Below, in pieces: positions 8,822-17,244 of a DNA stretch of 64,000 nucleotides (position 1 is its first letter; the number at the start of each line of letters is the position of its first letter). Under the pieces are notes generated by a model. The model was not told the origin of the DNA and did no database searches. It was given only the letters and a program-made list of their open reading frames with translations. The position numbers and the translations under genes were made by a program. The stretch lies in NCBI GenBank assembly GCA_930990665.1, contig CAKNQN010000004.1, forward strand, positions 1-64,000, in the 5' to 3' direction. The DNA comes from an uncultured Clostridia bacterium (GTDB lineage Bacteria; Bacillota; Clostridia; Christensenellales; Borkfalkiaceae).

Positions 8822-10201
8822 ATGTATTTTAAGAACCAGAAATTTCTCGTGGCGGGGCTGTCGCGGAGCGGTGCGGCCGCCTGCGATTTTCTGCTCGCGC
8901 GCGGGGCGGAAGTGTATATGTACGACGACGTCCCGGACGCAGCTGTCCAGAAGACGATCGCGTCCATGCAGGCGCGGGGCGCGCAGATGGCGGAGCGCAA
9001 AGACCTTCCGGAACTCGCTGCCCGGTGCGACGTGCTCGTGCTCAGTCCCGGCATTCCCATCGACCATGAACTGCCCGTCGCCTTCCGCAAAAAGGGAAAG
9101 CGTATCGTGGGGGAATCGGAGCTCGGGTGCCTGTATCTGCGCGCGGCGCTGGTCGCCGTCACGGGCACGAACGGAAAGACGACGACCGTGACCATGCTCG
9201 ACGAGATCTTCCGCGCGGCCGGGGAAAAGAGTACGGCATGCGGAAACATCGGCCTGCCCCTTCTCGCCTGTGCCGACCGCATGGATTACGATGAGATCGC
9301 GGTGATGGAGGTGTCCAGCTTTCAGCTGGAGACGCTCACGAGCATCCGCCCGCACGTGGCGGTGATCACCAACATCACCGAGGACCATCTCAACCGCCAT
9401 TACAGCATGGAAAATTACATATTTCTCAAATCCAAGATCTTGCGTAATATGCGGGAGAGCGAATATGCCGTTCTTAACCGCGACGACGAGCGCGTCTGCG
9501 GCATCGCCAAAGACGCACGCTGCCGCATTCGCTGGTTTTCGGTGAAGGAGAGGACTAACGGCGCTTTTCTGTACGAGGGCGGACTGTATTTCGAGAACGA
9601 AAAGATCATGGATGCGGCCGACCTTTCCCTGAAAGGGGAGCACAATCTGAAAAATGCGCTGGCGGCCATCTGCGCGGCCAAGCTGATGGGGGTGGAGAGC
9701 GCGGCGGTGGCGCGGGCGCTCTCTTCCATGCGCGGCGTGCGGCACCGCATCGAAAAGGTGGGGGAATACGGCGGCGTCCTGTACATAAACGATTCCAAGG
9801 GGACCAACGTGGACGCGACCCTCAATGCGGTGGCGAACATGGACCGCGAAACCGTTCTTTTGCTGGGCGGAAAAGACAAGGGCTACGATTACGACGCCCT
9901 CTTTTCCCGCCTGAAAGAGAGCCGCGTCGTGCAGTCGGTGCTGTACGGCGAAAACAGGTTCAAGCTGTTTGAGAGCGCCGTGCGCGCGGGTGAATCGCGC
10001 GTGACGCTGTGCGCGGATTTTTCTCTCGCGGTGAAGATCGCCGCCATGACGGCAAAACCGGGGCAGTGCGTCCTGCTCAGTCCTGCCAGCAGCAGTTTCG
10101 ATGCTTTTTCCGGATACGAGGAGCGGGGCGAAAAGTTCGAAGAGATCGTGAGGTCGCTGGGGGAAAGAGATGACAAACTCGCCTACGATCGCGCGGAGTG
10201 A
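8822..10201 (+). CDS. murD: UDP-N-acetylmuramoylalanine--D-glutamate ligase
   Basis: Cytoplasmic ligase that adds D-Glu, made by MurI, to UDP-MurNAc-L-Ala. It has an N-terminal Rossmann-like uracil-binding domain (FLVAGLSRSG), the P-loop VTGTNGKTTT near residue 115, and a central NITEDHLNRH motif. It is 459 aa. The ATG is preceded by GGGAGGAGACC, a strong ribosome site. The 3' end overlaps the ftsW start by 32 bp. Confidence 0.97.
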   Translation: MYFKNQKFLVAGLSRSGAAACDFLLARGAEVYMYDDVPDAAVQKTIASMQARGAQMAERKDLPELAARCDVLVLSPGIPIDHELPVAFRKKGKRIVGESELGCLYLRAALVAVTGTNGKTTTVTMLDEIFRAAGEKSTACGNIGLPLLACADRMDYDEIAVMEVSSFQLETLTSIRPHVAVITNITEDHLNRHYSMENYIFLKSKILRNMRESEYAVLNRDDERVCGIAKDARCRIRWFSVKERTNGAFLYEGGLYFENEKIMDAADLSLKGEHNLKNALAAICAAKLMGVESAAVARALSSMRGVRHRIEKVGEYGGVLYINDSKGTNVDATLNAVANMDRETVLLLGGKDKGYDYDALFSRLKESRVVQSVLYGENRFKLFESAVRAGESRVTLCADFSLAVKIAAMTAKPGQCVLLSPASSSFDAFSGYEERGEKFEEIVRSLGERDDKLAYDRAE

Positions 10202-11324
10202 GGCCGTCCGCCCCGTCCGCGTGCGCGGGTTCGCCGCCATTCCCGTCCTGACCCTGTGCGTGGCGGCATTCGGGGTGCTCATGGTCTATTCGGCGAGCTT
10301 CTACACGGCGCAGGTACAGACGGGCGACGCCTTCTACTACATGAAAAAACAGCTGTTCGGCTTTGTGCTTGGCGCCGCGGCCATGTTTGCCGCAGGCTTT
10401 TTTCCGTATACCCGTCTGAAAAAACTGCAATGGCCGGCACTCATCCTTTCCCTGCTCTTGCTCGCGGCGGTGTTCGTGCCCGGGCTGGGAGTGGAAAATT
10501 ACGGCGCGACCCGCTGGCTCGGACTGGGACCGCTCACATTGCAGCCCTCCGAGATCGCCAAGTTCGGGTTTATCCTCTTCGCCGCGGCCTATGTCGCCAA
10601 AAAACCCGAACGCATGAAAAAATTCACCGGGATGCTGCCCGTCCTCGGCGCGGGATGCGCGGTCTGTCTGCTCGTCATTCTGGAGCCGAACATGTCGGTC
10701 ACCATGGTCATCGGGCTTCTGATGCTGGCCATGCTCTTCCTGAGCGGAGTGAAAATGCGGCATATGCTCGTCATCCTCGTGCCCGCCGCCCTCGCCGTAC
10801 CCGCGCTCATCATCGCCGAGCCGTACAGGCTGCAGCGGCTGCGCGCCTTCCTCGATCCGTGGAGTTCGCCGCAGGGGGAAGGGTATCAGCTCATCCAGTC
10901 GCTCTATGCGCTCGGCAACGGCGGGTGGCTGGGTACGGGGCTTTTCCGTTCCATGCAGAAATACCGCTATCTGCCCTTCGCGGAATCCGACTTCATCCTC
11001 GCAGTCATCGGCGAAGAGTTCGGGCTGGTGGGGGTTATCTTGCTCTTCTGTGTGTTCGGAGCCATCCTCTTTTTCGGGATCCGGACCGCTTCGCGCTGCA
11101 AGGACCTGTTCGGGTTTCTGCTCGCGGCGGGCATTACGTCGGTGTTCGCCATTCAGATCGCCATCAACGCGCTCGTGGTGAGCGGCGCCATTCCGCCGAC
11201 CGGCTTGCCGCTGCCGCTGGTGAGCGCGGGAAATACTTCCCTCATCGTCACGATGGCCGCGATGGGGGTGCTTTGGAATCTGTCGCGCGGGGGAAAGGGC
11301 CTCCCGCTGAAAAGTAAAAAATAG
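10170..11324 (+). CDS. ftsW: SEDS peptidoglycan polymerase FtsW
   Basis: Septal glycosyltransferase partner of FtsI. It is 384 aa with about ten membrane helices. The catalytic aspartate region reads FAESDFILAVIGEEFG, and the signature near the C-terminus reads PPTGLPLPLVSAGNTS, diverging from the common TGLPLPFISYGGSS form. A charged C-terminal tail (RGGKGLPLKSKK) follows. The start at 10170 lies inside murD with GGGGGAAAG upstream. The long overlap is unusual but the reading frame and hydrophobic profile support it. Either FtsW or its sporulation paralogue SpoVE is possible; the dcw location favours FtsW. Confidence 0.92.
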   Translation: MTNSPTIARSEAVRPVRVRGFAAIPVLTLCVAAFGVLMVYSASFYTAQVQTGDAFYYMKKQLFGFVLGAAAMFAAGFFPYTRLKKLQWPALILSLLLLAAVFVPGLGVENYGATRWLGLGPLTLQPSEIAKFGFILFAAAYVAKKPERMKKFTGMLPVLGAGCAVCLLVILEPNMSVTMVIGLLMLAMLFLSGVKMRHMLVILVPAALAVPALIIAEPYRLQRLRAFLDPWSSPQGEGYQLIQSLYALGNGGWLGTGLFRSMQKYRYLPFAESDFILAVIGEEFGLVGVILLFCVFGAILFFGIRTASRCKDLFGFLLAAGITSVFAIQIAINALVVSGAIPPTGLPLPLVSAGNTSLIVTMAAMGVLWNLSRGGKGLPLKSKK

Positions 11325-11355
11325 GTGTTCCGGCGGCTCAGACGTGCCGCAATTC

Positions 11356-11394
11356 AGGGGCGCCCGCCTTCCTTTCGGGAAGGCGGGCGCCCCT
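11356..11394 (+). terminator. Perfect 17-bp GC-rich hairpin between ftsW and murA
   Basis: Arms aggggcgcccgccttcc and its exact complement flank a 5-nt loop. The following sequence (ttgcacgctttt) is a poor T-tract, so this may be an inefficient terminator or attenuator before murA, or an RNA-stabilising structure. Confidence 0.6.
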
Positions 11395-11549
11395 TTGCAC
11401 GCTTTTCGGGATTTTGCCGTATTATGGTGACAGGGGGGAATTTCTTTCGGGTATCGTTTTACGAAAAAGTGCCGCGGAAGCGGCGAGGCGGCTGCCGGCT
11501 GCGGCAGGCCGCCCGTATTCGCTTGCGTCTCGCGGCAAAGGAGAAGATC

Positions 11550-12803
11550 ATGGAAAAATATATCGTCAAGGGCGGCCGTCCTCTGTACGGCGAAGTGAAC
11601 ATCCAGTCGGCGAAAAACTCCGTACTGCCCTTGCTTGCCGCCTCCGTCCTGACGGACGAAAAGGTGATCATCCACCGCTGTCCGCGCATTGCGGATGTGC
11701 TGAATATGGTGCAGATTCTCGGCGAGCTCGGTTGCAAGACCAGCTTTCAGGGGGATTCGCTCGTCATTGATTCTGCCGATGCGGCCAATCACGAGATCCC
11801 TTCCGCGCTTGCAAAGGAGCTTCGTTCCTCGGTGTTCATGCTCGGTTCGGTCATCGCGCGTTTTGGCCGGGCGCGCATCGCATACCCGGGCGGGTGCGAC
11901 ATCGGCCTCAGGCCCATCGACCTGCATCTTTCCGGACTGCGCAGGCTGGGCGTACAGATAACGGAGGATGGCGGTTATATCGACTGTACAGTGGAAAAGA
12001 CGGTGGGGGCGGATATCCTGCTCGATTGCCCGAGCGTGGGCGCGACCGAAAATATCATCCTCGCCGCCGTCAAGGGGAAAGGGAGGACGGTGATCCGCAA
12101 TGCCGCCAAGGAGCCCGAGATCGCGGATCTGCAGAATTTTCTCAACCGCATGGGCGCAAAAGTTTCGGGTGCAGGTTCGGCCACCGTCATCGTGGAAGGG
12201 GTCGGAAAACTGCACGGGGCGGAATATACGCCCATTCCCGACCGCATCGAGGCGGGAACTTTTCTCATTGCGGCCGCCATGTGCGGCGGAGAATTGCTCG
12301 TAAAAAATGCACTTTCCGAGAATCTTGCCGCGCTTTTGCATAAACTTCGCGAAATCAGTTGCAAAATACATGCGGAAAATGATAAAATATACATAAGCAG
12401 CAAGAGGAGACTTTCTCCGAAACTCATCGAGACTTCGCCCTATCCCGGTTTTCCGACCGATCTGCAGGCGCCCGCCACGGCGCTTGCCTGTATCTGCGAG
12501 GGTTCCACGGTAGTGGTGGAAAATCTCTTTGAGACCCGGTTCAAGCATGTGCCCGAACTTCTCCGCATGGGGGCGGACATCACCGTGCGCGGCAGGAGCG
12601 CGTTCATTCGCGGCGTTCCCGCGCTGCACGGGGCAGACGTCTATGCGGGTGACCTTCGCGGCGGCGCCGCGCTCACCCTTGCCGCCATCGCGGCGGAAGG
12701 GGAAAGTACGGTGTCCGATCTCTACCATATCGACCGGGGGTATACCGATTTCGAACAGAAGCTCCGCGGAGCGGGGGCGGACATCCGTCGCATCCGCGTC
12801 TGA
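11550..12803 (+). CDS. murA: UDP-N-acetylglucosamine 1-carboxyvinyltransferase
   Basis: First committed step of peptidoglycan synthesis, transferring enolpyruvate from PEP to UDP-GlcNAc. The N-terminus has the catalytic SAKNSVLPLLAA lysine/asparagine motif. The PGGCDIGLRP loop retains the active-site Cys that is the fosfomycin target. It is 417 aa from the ATG at 11550, preceded by AAAGGAG. The ORF-track extension back to 11325 is not homologous and crosses the hairpin, so I reject it. Confidence 0.96.
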   Translation: MEKYIVKGGRPLYGEVNIQSAKNSVLPLLAASVLTDEKVIIHRCPRIADVLNMVQILGELGCKTSFQGDSLVIDSADAANHEIPSALAKELRSSVFMLGSVIARFGRARIAYPGGCDIGLRPIDLHLSGLRRLGVQITEDGGYIDCTVEKTVGADILLDCPSVGATENIILAAVKGKGRTVIRNAAKEPEIADLQNFLNRMGAKVSGAGSATVIVEGVGKLHGAEYTPIPDRIEAGTFLIAAAMCGGELLVKNALSENLAALLHKLREISCKIHAENDKIYISSKRRLSPKLIETSPYPGFPTDLQAPATALACICEGSTVVVENLFETRFKHVPELLRMGADITVRGRSAFIRGVPALHGADVYAGDLRGGAALTLAAIAAEGESTVSDLYHIDRGYTDFEQKLRGAGADIRRIRV

Positions 12804-12873
12804 CAAGGGCGCGGCATATCTGCGTTTTTACGAAGGGGCAGAGCCGCATTTGCGTCTGATAAGGGCGCGGCAT
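12796..12873 (+). repeat. Duplicated murA 3' end, 56-bp offset
   Basis: The segment gcgtctgacaagggcgcggc, spanning the murA stop, recurs 56 bp downstream with one substitution (gcgtctgataagg...). It looks like a short tandem duplication of the end of murA. Confidence 0.7.
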
Positions 12874-12976
12874 GCCAGCACTTTGAAGAGGCAGGACTGC
12901 GCGGCGTCGGATCGGGGGAGCCTTTCCCGTATGTCCGGAACTTCATGCAGGCAAAATTCACGCAAGAGGAGAATCG

Positions 12977-13852
12977 ATGCGAGCCAAAAAATACATCATC
13001 GTCTATGCGGTCGCCATCTTTCTGATCATTTTTCTGATCACCTTCAATTCGGTGTGCGCCATCACCCAATTCGATGTGCGCTACACCGTGGGGAGCGAGA
13101 AAATGACCCGGGCGGCAGAGCGGGTGCAGGATACGCTGGACAGCCGATATCTGAACAAGAGTTTTCTCTTTTTCAAGGATTCGGATATACGCAACGTGGT
13201 GGCGGACGAGGGGAATGGTTACCTCGAAGTCACGGGCATCACGCGCACTTTCCCGAACAAGATCACCGTTTCGGTGCGTGAAAAGTTTGAAAACTATGCC
13301 TTCGTCGCACAGACGAAGAATGCAGACGGCTCGGTCAGCTATACATACTACGCCGTCGGCGACGACGGTACCGTGCTCGCCGTGAATCAGGAAAATAAGA
13401 GCGATATTTTCGATGGCCGCAACATCGAGATCGTAGGATTTGCTTTCCCCTCCGCGGCGGTGGGCGAACAATTCGCCGTGAGCGCAGGGTACGAAGAGGC
13501 GTACGCCGCTTTGCAGACGATGTTCGGCGTCATTTCCGACCTGGGGCTGCGCGGCAATGTCCTGCGCATCGAATACGACGGTTTCTTTGAGCTCCCCGAT
13601 CCGGCCGATTGGTTCCCGCAGTTCATCATCGACTGCAAAGAGGGTGTACAGATCGTCATCCCCGACCCGCAGATCGATGCGCAGAGAAAGGCGCAGGTCG
13701 CGTTCGACGCCTATATCCGCCTGGGCGAACAGGTGGGGGATATCGGCAGAACGGAGGGCCGCATCGAGATACGCGAAGGGGCGGACGGCGCCCCGACGGC
13801 CGTCTATACGCCCAGCGAGAGTCCCGCCCGCACGGAAGTTTCCGGCGCATGA
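12977..13852 (+). CDS. ftsQ: Cell division protein FtsQ/DivIB
   Basis: Bitopic membrane protein of the FtsQLB/DivIB-FtsL-DivIC complex. The short cytoplasmic tail MRAKK precedes one transmembrane helix (residues ~6-28). A POTRA-like region follows (TVGSEKMTRAAERVQDTL ... FPNKITVSVREKFENYAF) and then an FtsQ/DivIB beta domain. It is 291 aa. AAGAGGAG precedes the ATG. Family identity comes from topology, POTRA pattern and the location between murA and ftsA; sequence similarity is moderate. A terminator follows. Confidence 0.85.
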   Translation: MRAKKYIIVYAVAIFLIIFLITFNSVCAITQFDVRYTVGSEKMTRAAERVQDTLDSRYLNKSFLFFKDSDIRNVVADEGNGYLEVTGITRTFPNKITVSVREKFENYAFVAQTKNADGSVSYTYYAVGDDGTVLAVNQENKSDIFDGRNIEIVGFAFPSAAVGEQFAVSAGYEEAYAALQTMFGVISDLGLRGNVLRIEYDGFFELPDPADWFPQFIIDCKEGVQIVIPDPQIDAQRKAQVAFDAYIRLGEQVGDIGRTEGRIEIREGADGAPTAVYTPSESPARTEVSGA

Positions 13853-13878
13853 GCAAAATTCCAAAAATTACCAGTGAA

Positions 13879-13913
13879 ATTCCCCGGATTTTTTGTTCGG
13901 GGAATGTTTTTTT
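13879..13913 (+). terminator. Terminator after ftsQ
   Basis: Stem attccccg(ga) / (tt)cggggaat around a T-rich loop, followed by seven T. It separates the mur/ftsQ transcript from ftsA. Confidence 0.85.
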
Positions 13914-13914
13914 A

Positions 13915-13943
13915 TTGACAGATTCTAAAATTTTTTATATAAT
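13915..13943 (+). promoter_or_regulatory. ftsA-ftsZ promoter
   Basis: Perfect TTGACA and TATAAT with a 17-bp spacer, starting two bases after the ftsQ terminator T-run and 45 bp upstream of the ftsA ATG. It would give FtsA/FtsZ strong independent expression. Confidence 0.9.
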
Positions 13944-13987
13944 AGTGTTTGTATAGTATAACAAAACGGAAGAGGAAGAAAATCGGC

Positions 13988-15154
13988 ATGTCGGATCGCA
14001 GGAGTGCGGCGGTACTCGATGTTCGTTCAGCGTCTGTCACGGCGCTGGTCGGGGAGCGCGGCGTAAACAATACTTTTGTTTTCAAAGGTATCCACACCGA
14101 GCCGTACGACGGCTTCGCCGATGCCGAATTTTTTGATCTGCAGGGGTTGCAGAAGGCGGTCTTTACGGCGCTGGAAGAGGCGGAGCGAAGCCGCGGCGAA
14201 CGCATCCGTGAAATTTTTGTCGGCGTACCCGGTGAGTTCATGCGCGTGACCTGCAAGCGGCACATGATCGGCTTCCGGCAGAAACGGCGCGTGGCACCTT
14301 ACGACCTGACCGCACTCTTTGACGGCGGCTTTGAGCCGGTGCAGGGGTATACCTGCATCCGACGCGGCGCCATTTGGTACGTCACGTCGGACAAGCGGCG
14401 CACCATCGACCCCGTCGGCATGATCACAGACTCGATCGAAGGGTATCTGAGTTACTTTCTGGCCGATGACCGTTTTATGGAGATATTCAATAATATTCTC
14501 GGCGAATACGGCATCAAAAAGATCCGTTTTCTGCCCACTTCGCTGGCGGAGGCGCTCTATTTGATCCCCTCGGAAAAGAGGGACGAATCGGCGATTCTTC
14601 TCGATATCGGCAAGATTTCGATGACGTTCAGCGTCGTAGGGGGCAACGGGATCGTTTATCAGTACGCCTGTTCGGCGGGCGGCGGGCATGTCGTGGCGCA
14701 GCTGTATACGGACGGCGGGACGGATATCCCGTTCGAGATCGCCGAGGCGATGGTCCGGAAGGTGAACCTTTCCAGCAAAGACGATCCCAACGCGGTTATT
14801 GAGTTTATCGATAAAGAAAAGATCTATTCTCTGCCCATGAATTTCCTGAAAGAGCGGGTAAAAGACGGGCTCGATCTGATCTGCGAAGTGATCAGCAAAT
14901 GTCTGGAACTTTGCGACGACAGGAGCCTGGATTACAAACCCATCCTTCTGACGGGGGACGGGATCACGGGGATCCGCGGCGCGCGCGAACATCTTTCCGT
15001 GCGGCTGAACAGGGTGGTGGAGATCATCGCTCCGCACCTTCCTTACTATGACAAAGCGGCGAGAAGTTCCCTTCTCAGCCTGTTGAATATGGCGCTCAAC
15101 ACAAAGCGCGAAAATAGTTTTTTCCACAAAATTTTTAACGCAATCGGAGGATAA
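13988..15154 (+). CDS. ftsA: FtsA-like actin-fold division protein
   Basis: Membrane tether for FtsZ. Actin/HSP70-like ATPase features are visible: AAVLDVRSASVTALV (phosphate 1), LLDIGKISMTFSVVGG (phosphate 2) and ILLTGDGITGIRGA (adenosine). The last residues, SFFHKIFNAIGG, form a plausible amphipathic membrane-targeting helix. At 388 aa it is a little shorter and more divergent than typical FtsA. The ATG at 13988 is supported by AGGAAG; the ORF-track start at 13949 would fall at the predicted transcript start. It lies 7 bp upstream of ftsZ. Confidence 0.88.
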   Translation: MSDRRSAAVLDVRSASVTALVGERGVNNTFVFKGIHTEPYDGFADAEFFDLQGLQKAVFTALEEAERSRGERIREIFVGVPGEFMRVTCKRHMIGFRQKRRVAPYDLTALFDGGFEPVQGYTCIRRGAIWYVTSDKRRTIDPVGMITDSIEGYLSYFLADDRFMEIFNNILGEYGIKKIRFLPTSLAEALYLIPSEKRDESAILLDIGKISMTFSVVGGNGIVYQYACSAGGGHVVAQLYTDGGTDIPFEIAEAMVRKVNLSSKDDPNAVIEFIDKEKIYSLPMNFLKERVKDGLDLICEVISKCLELCDDRSLDYKPILLTGDGITGIRGAREHLSVRLNRVVEIIAPHLPYYDKAARSSLLSLLNMALNTKRENSFFHKIFNAIGG

Positions 15155-15161
15155 AACCACT

Positions 15162-16586
15162 ATGTTTGATAACTTGGACAACCTTTCGGGGGTGGCGAGG
15201 ATCAAGGTCGTTGGCGTAGGCGGCGCGGGAAACAATGCCGTAAACCGTATGATCGAGGCGGAAATCCACAGCGCGAGCTACGTCGCCGTCAACACAGATA
15301 AACAGATATTGCTTCTTTCCAAAGCGGAAAATAAAATCCAGATCGGCGGAGATCTCACCAAAGGCCTGGGCGCGGGGGCCGATCCCGAGATCGGGCGCCT
15401 TGCGGCAGAAGAGAGCAAAGAGGCTCTCACCGAGGCCATTCGCGATACCGATCTCTTGTTCATCACGGCAGGCATGGGCGGCGGTACCGGCACGGGGGCT
15501 GCGCCTGTCATCGCCAAGATCGCGCGCGATCTGAAGATCCTCACGATCGCCATCGTCACGGAACCTTTCAATTTTGAAGGGAAAAAGCGCATGGACAACA
15601 CCGCTAAGGGGTTGGAAAATCTGCGCAAATACGTGGATACGCTCATCATCATCCCGAACGACAAGATCACCTGCGTCGTTCCGAAAAATACGCCGATGGT
15701 CGAGGCGCTTCGCGTGGCGGACGAGATCCTCAAACAGGGTATCCGCGGTATTGCGGACCTCATCGTGAATCCTGCGCTCATCAATCTCGACTTCGCGGAC
15801 GTTCGCACCATCCTCAAAGACCAGGGCCTCGCGCACATGGGCGTCGGCGTTGCCAAGGGCGAAAACAGGATCATCGAGGCGGTGCGCCTGGCGGTGAACT
15901 GCCCGCTCCTCACTACGACCATCGAGGGTGCAAAGGGTGTCATCCTCAACATCGTGGGCGGCAACGACCTCACGATGGACGAAGTGCAGACGGCTGCCAC
16001 GCTCGTGCAGAGCGTCGTCGATTATTCGGCGAATATCATTTTCGGCGCCTGCATCGACCCGAACATCAACGACGAGGTGGAAGTGACCGTCATTGCGACG
16101 GGATTCCCGCAGATGGAAAATATGTACAATCAGCAGGATGACCGCAACGTCGCCGGCCGCAATTTCTTTGTGAACCGCGGTCTGCCCGAAGGAAACCGCG
16201 ACGCATCTGCGGCGCAGCAGGCGTCTCCTTCCTATGTGCGCATGCCTGTGAACAATACCATGCAGGGACAGCAGCCTCCCGTCTATAAACAGCCTTATCA
16301 GCAGGCGGGCGGATACGGCCGTCAGCAAGTGCAATACGCACAGCCCCAGCAGCCCCAGCAGCCTCAGTATCAGCAGGCTCCCGCGCAGCCGCAATACCAG
16401 CAGCCGCAGCCCGCGCAGCCGCAATATGCGCGCCCGCAGCAGCCCGCGCAACCTGCGCAGCCGCAATACCAGCAGCCCTTACAGCCCGCGCAGCCTGCAC
16501 AGCCGCAGTACCAGCAGCCTCGTCTGGCACAGCCGCAGGATAAAGAGCTGCCGACATTTGTACAGCGCCTGTTCAAGAAGAAATAA
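15162..16586 (+). CDS. ftsZ: Cell division GTPase FtsZ
   Basis: Tubulin homologue that forms the Z ring. The GTPase core (about residues 10-320) has GVGGAGNNAVNRM, the tubulin signature GGGTGTGAAP, and the T7 loop NLDFADVRT. An unusually long ~130-residue linker follows, built of PQYQQPQPAQP-type Gln/Pro/Ala/Tyr repeats. It ends in the conserved peptide ELPTFVQRLFKKK that binds FtsA and other partners. It is 474 aa against ~380-400 normally. GGAGG precedes the ATG. Confidence 0.98.
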   Translation: MFDNLDNLSGVARIKVVGVGGAGNNAVNRMIEAEIHSASYVAVNTDKQILLLSKAENKIQIGGDLTKGLGAGADPEIGRLAAEESKEALTEAIRDTDLLFITAGMGGGTGTGAAPVIAKIARDLKILTIAIVTEPFNFEGKKRMDNTAKGLENLRKYVDTLIIIPNDKITCVVPKNTPMVEALRVADEILKQGIRGIADLIVNPALINLDFADVRTILKDQGLAHMGVGVAKGENRIIEAVRLAVNCPLLTTTIEGAKGVILNIVGGNDLTMDEVQTAATLVQSVVDYSANIIFGACIDPNINDEVEVTVIATGFPQMENMYNQQDDRNVAGRNFFVNRGLPEGNRDASAAQQASPSYVRMPVNNTMQGQQPPVYKQPYQQAGGYGRQQVQYAQPQQPQQPQYQQAPAQPQYQQPQPAQPQYARPQQPAQPAQPQYQQPLQPAQPAQPQYQQPRLAQPQDKELPTFVQRLFKKK

Positions 16587-16603
16587 TTATTATCCGAAAC
16601 GGA

Positions 16604-16636
16604 AAAACCCCGCCGCGAAAAACGCGGCGGGGTTTT
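16604..16636 (+). terminator. ftsZ terminator
   Basis: Perfect 14-bp stem aaaaccccgccgcg / cgcggcggggtttt with a 5-nt loop. The A and T ends make it usable in both directions. Confidence 0.9.
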
Positions 16637-16823
16637 GTATATGTGTGAATAAGACTGGTAAATAAGTGATTTTCATTGCTAAGGGAGGATCACTTACTAT
16701 TAATTGCAATATTTTTAAGGGAATTTTGCAAATAAGCTGCGAAAAAGCATAACAAAACAAGAGGGGATGGTCAATCTCCTCTTTGTTCTGTTCTATGTGC
16801 GAAGTCCGATGCGAAGCGAAAAG

Positions 16824-17093
16824 TTATTCCGCTTTGGCAAGTTCTTCGTTGTAGGCGGCGAGAATGGCGTTTTTCAGATCTTCGCGCGTTTCCGTATTCA
16901 GGGGATGCGCGATGTCCTTGAATTCCCCTTCGCTCGTGCGCCTGCTGGGCATGGCGATGAAAGGACCGTCCGTTCCTTCGATCACTTTGATGTCATGTAC
17001 AACAAAACAATCGTCGATCGTGATCGACGCAACCGCTTTGAGTTTACTGTCCTCCTTTTTCACGAAGCGGATGCGAACATCTGAGATTTTCAA
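16824..17093 (-). CDS. spoVG: RNA/DNA-binding regulator SpoVG
   Basis: Small global regulator, also present in non-sporulating Firmicutes. It is 89 aa with the typical [10 protein letters not shown] start, [12 protein letters not shown], and the FIAMPSRR.. / [13 protein letters not shown] motifs. The start is TTG at 17093 with AAGGAGG seven bases upstream; the ORF-track N-terminus is untranslated leader. It is convergent with ftsZ and divergent from murC, with its own promoter. Confidence 0.96.
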   Translation of the reverse strand: MKISDVRIRFVKKEDSKLKAVASITIDDCFVVHDIKVIEGTDGPFIAMPSRRTSEGEFKDIAHPLNTETREDLKNAILAAYNEELAKAE

Positions 17094-17132
17094 AGTAGTA
17101 TCCTCCTTATGCATATCAAGGTTTGTATTTTT

Positions 17133-17161
17133 ATTGTACAACATATTTTGCGATTTTTCAA
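17133..17161 (-). promoter_or_regulatory. spoVG promoter
   Basis: Minus-strand TTGAAA and TACAAT with a 17-bp spacer, giving a leader of about 30 nt. Confidence 0.7.
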
Positions 17162-17207
17162 TAGACTTTCGAAAAAAAATAAAAATTTTTGAATAATTTT
17201 TCCTTTT

Positions 17208-17238
17208 TTGTCAGATTTGGCCTGTTGCGGCATATAAT
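17208..17238 (+). promoter_or_regulatory. murC promoter, possibly giving a leaderless mRNA
   Basis: TTGTCA and a perfect TATAAT with a 19-bp spacer. The -10 box ends 6 bp before the murC ATG, so transcription would start at or next to the A of the start codon. Confidence 0.6.
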
Positions 17239-17244
17239 TATGCC

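Noticed and set aside
11325-11549. N-terminal extension of MurA
   Set aside because: Crosses the 17-bp hairpin and lacks similarity; the ATG at 11550 has a strong ribosome site.
7856-12806. 808-aa and 909-aa minus-strand ORFs
   Set aside because: Antisense frames kept open by GC-rich third positions over mraY, murD, ftsW and murA.
16370-16576. Cys/Gly-rich antisense ORF
   Set aside because: Mirror image of the Gln/Pro/Ala/Tyr linker codons of ftsZ.
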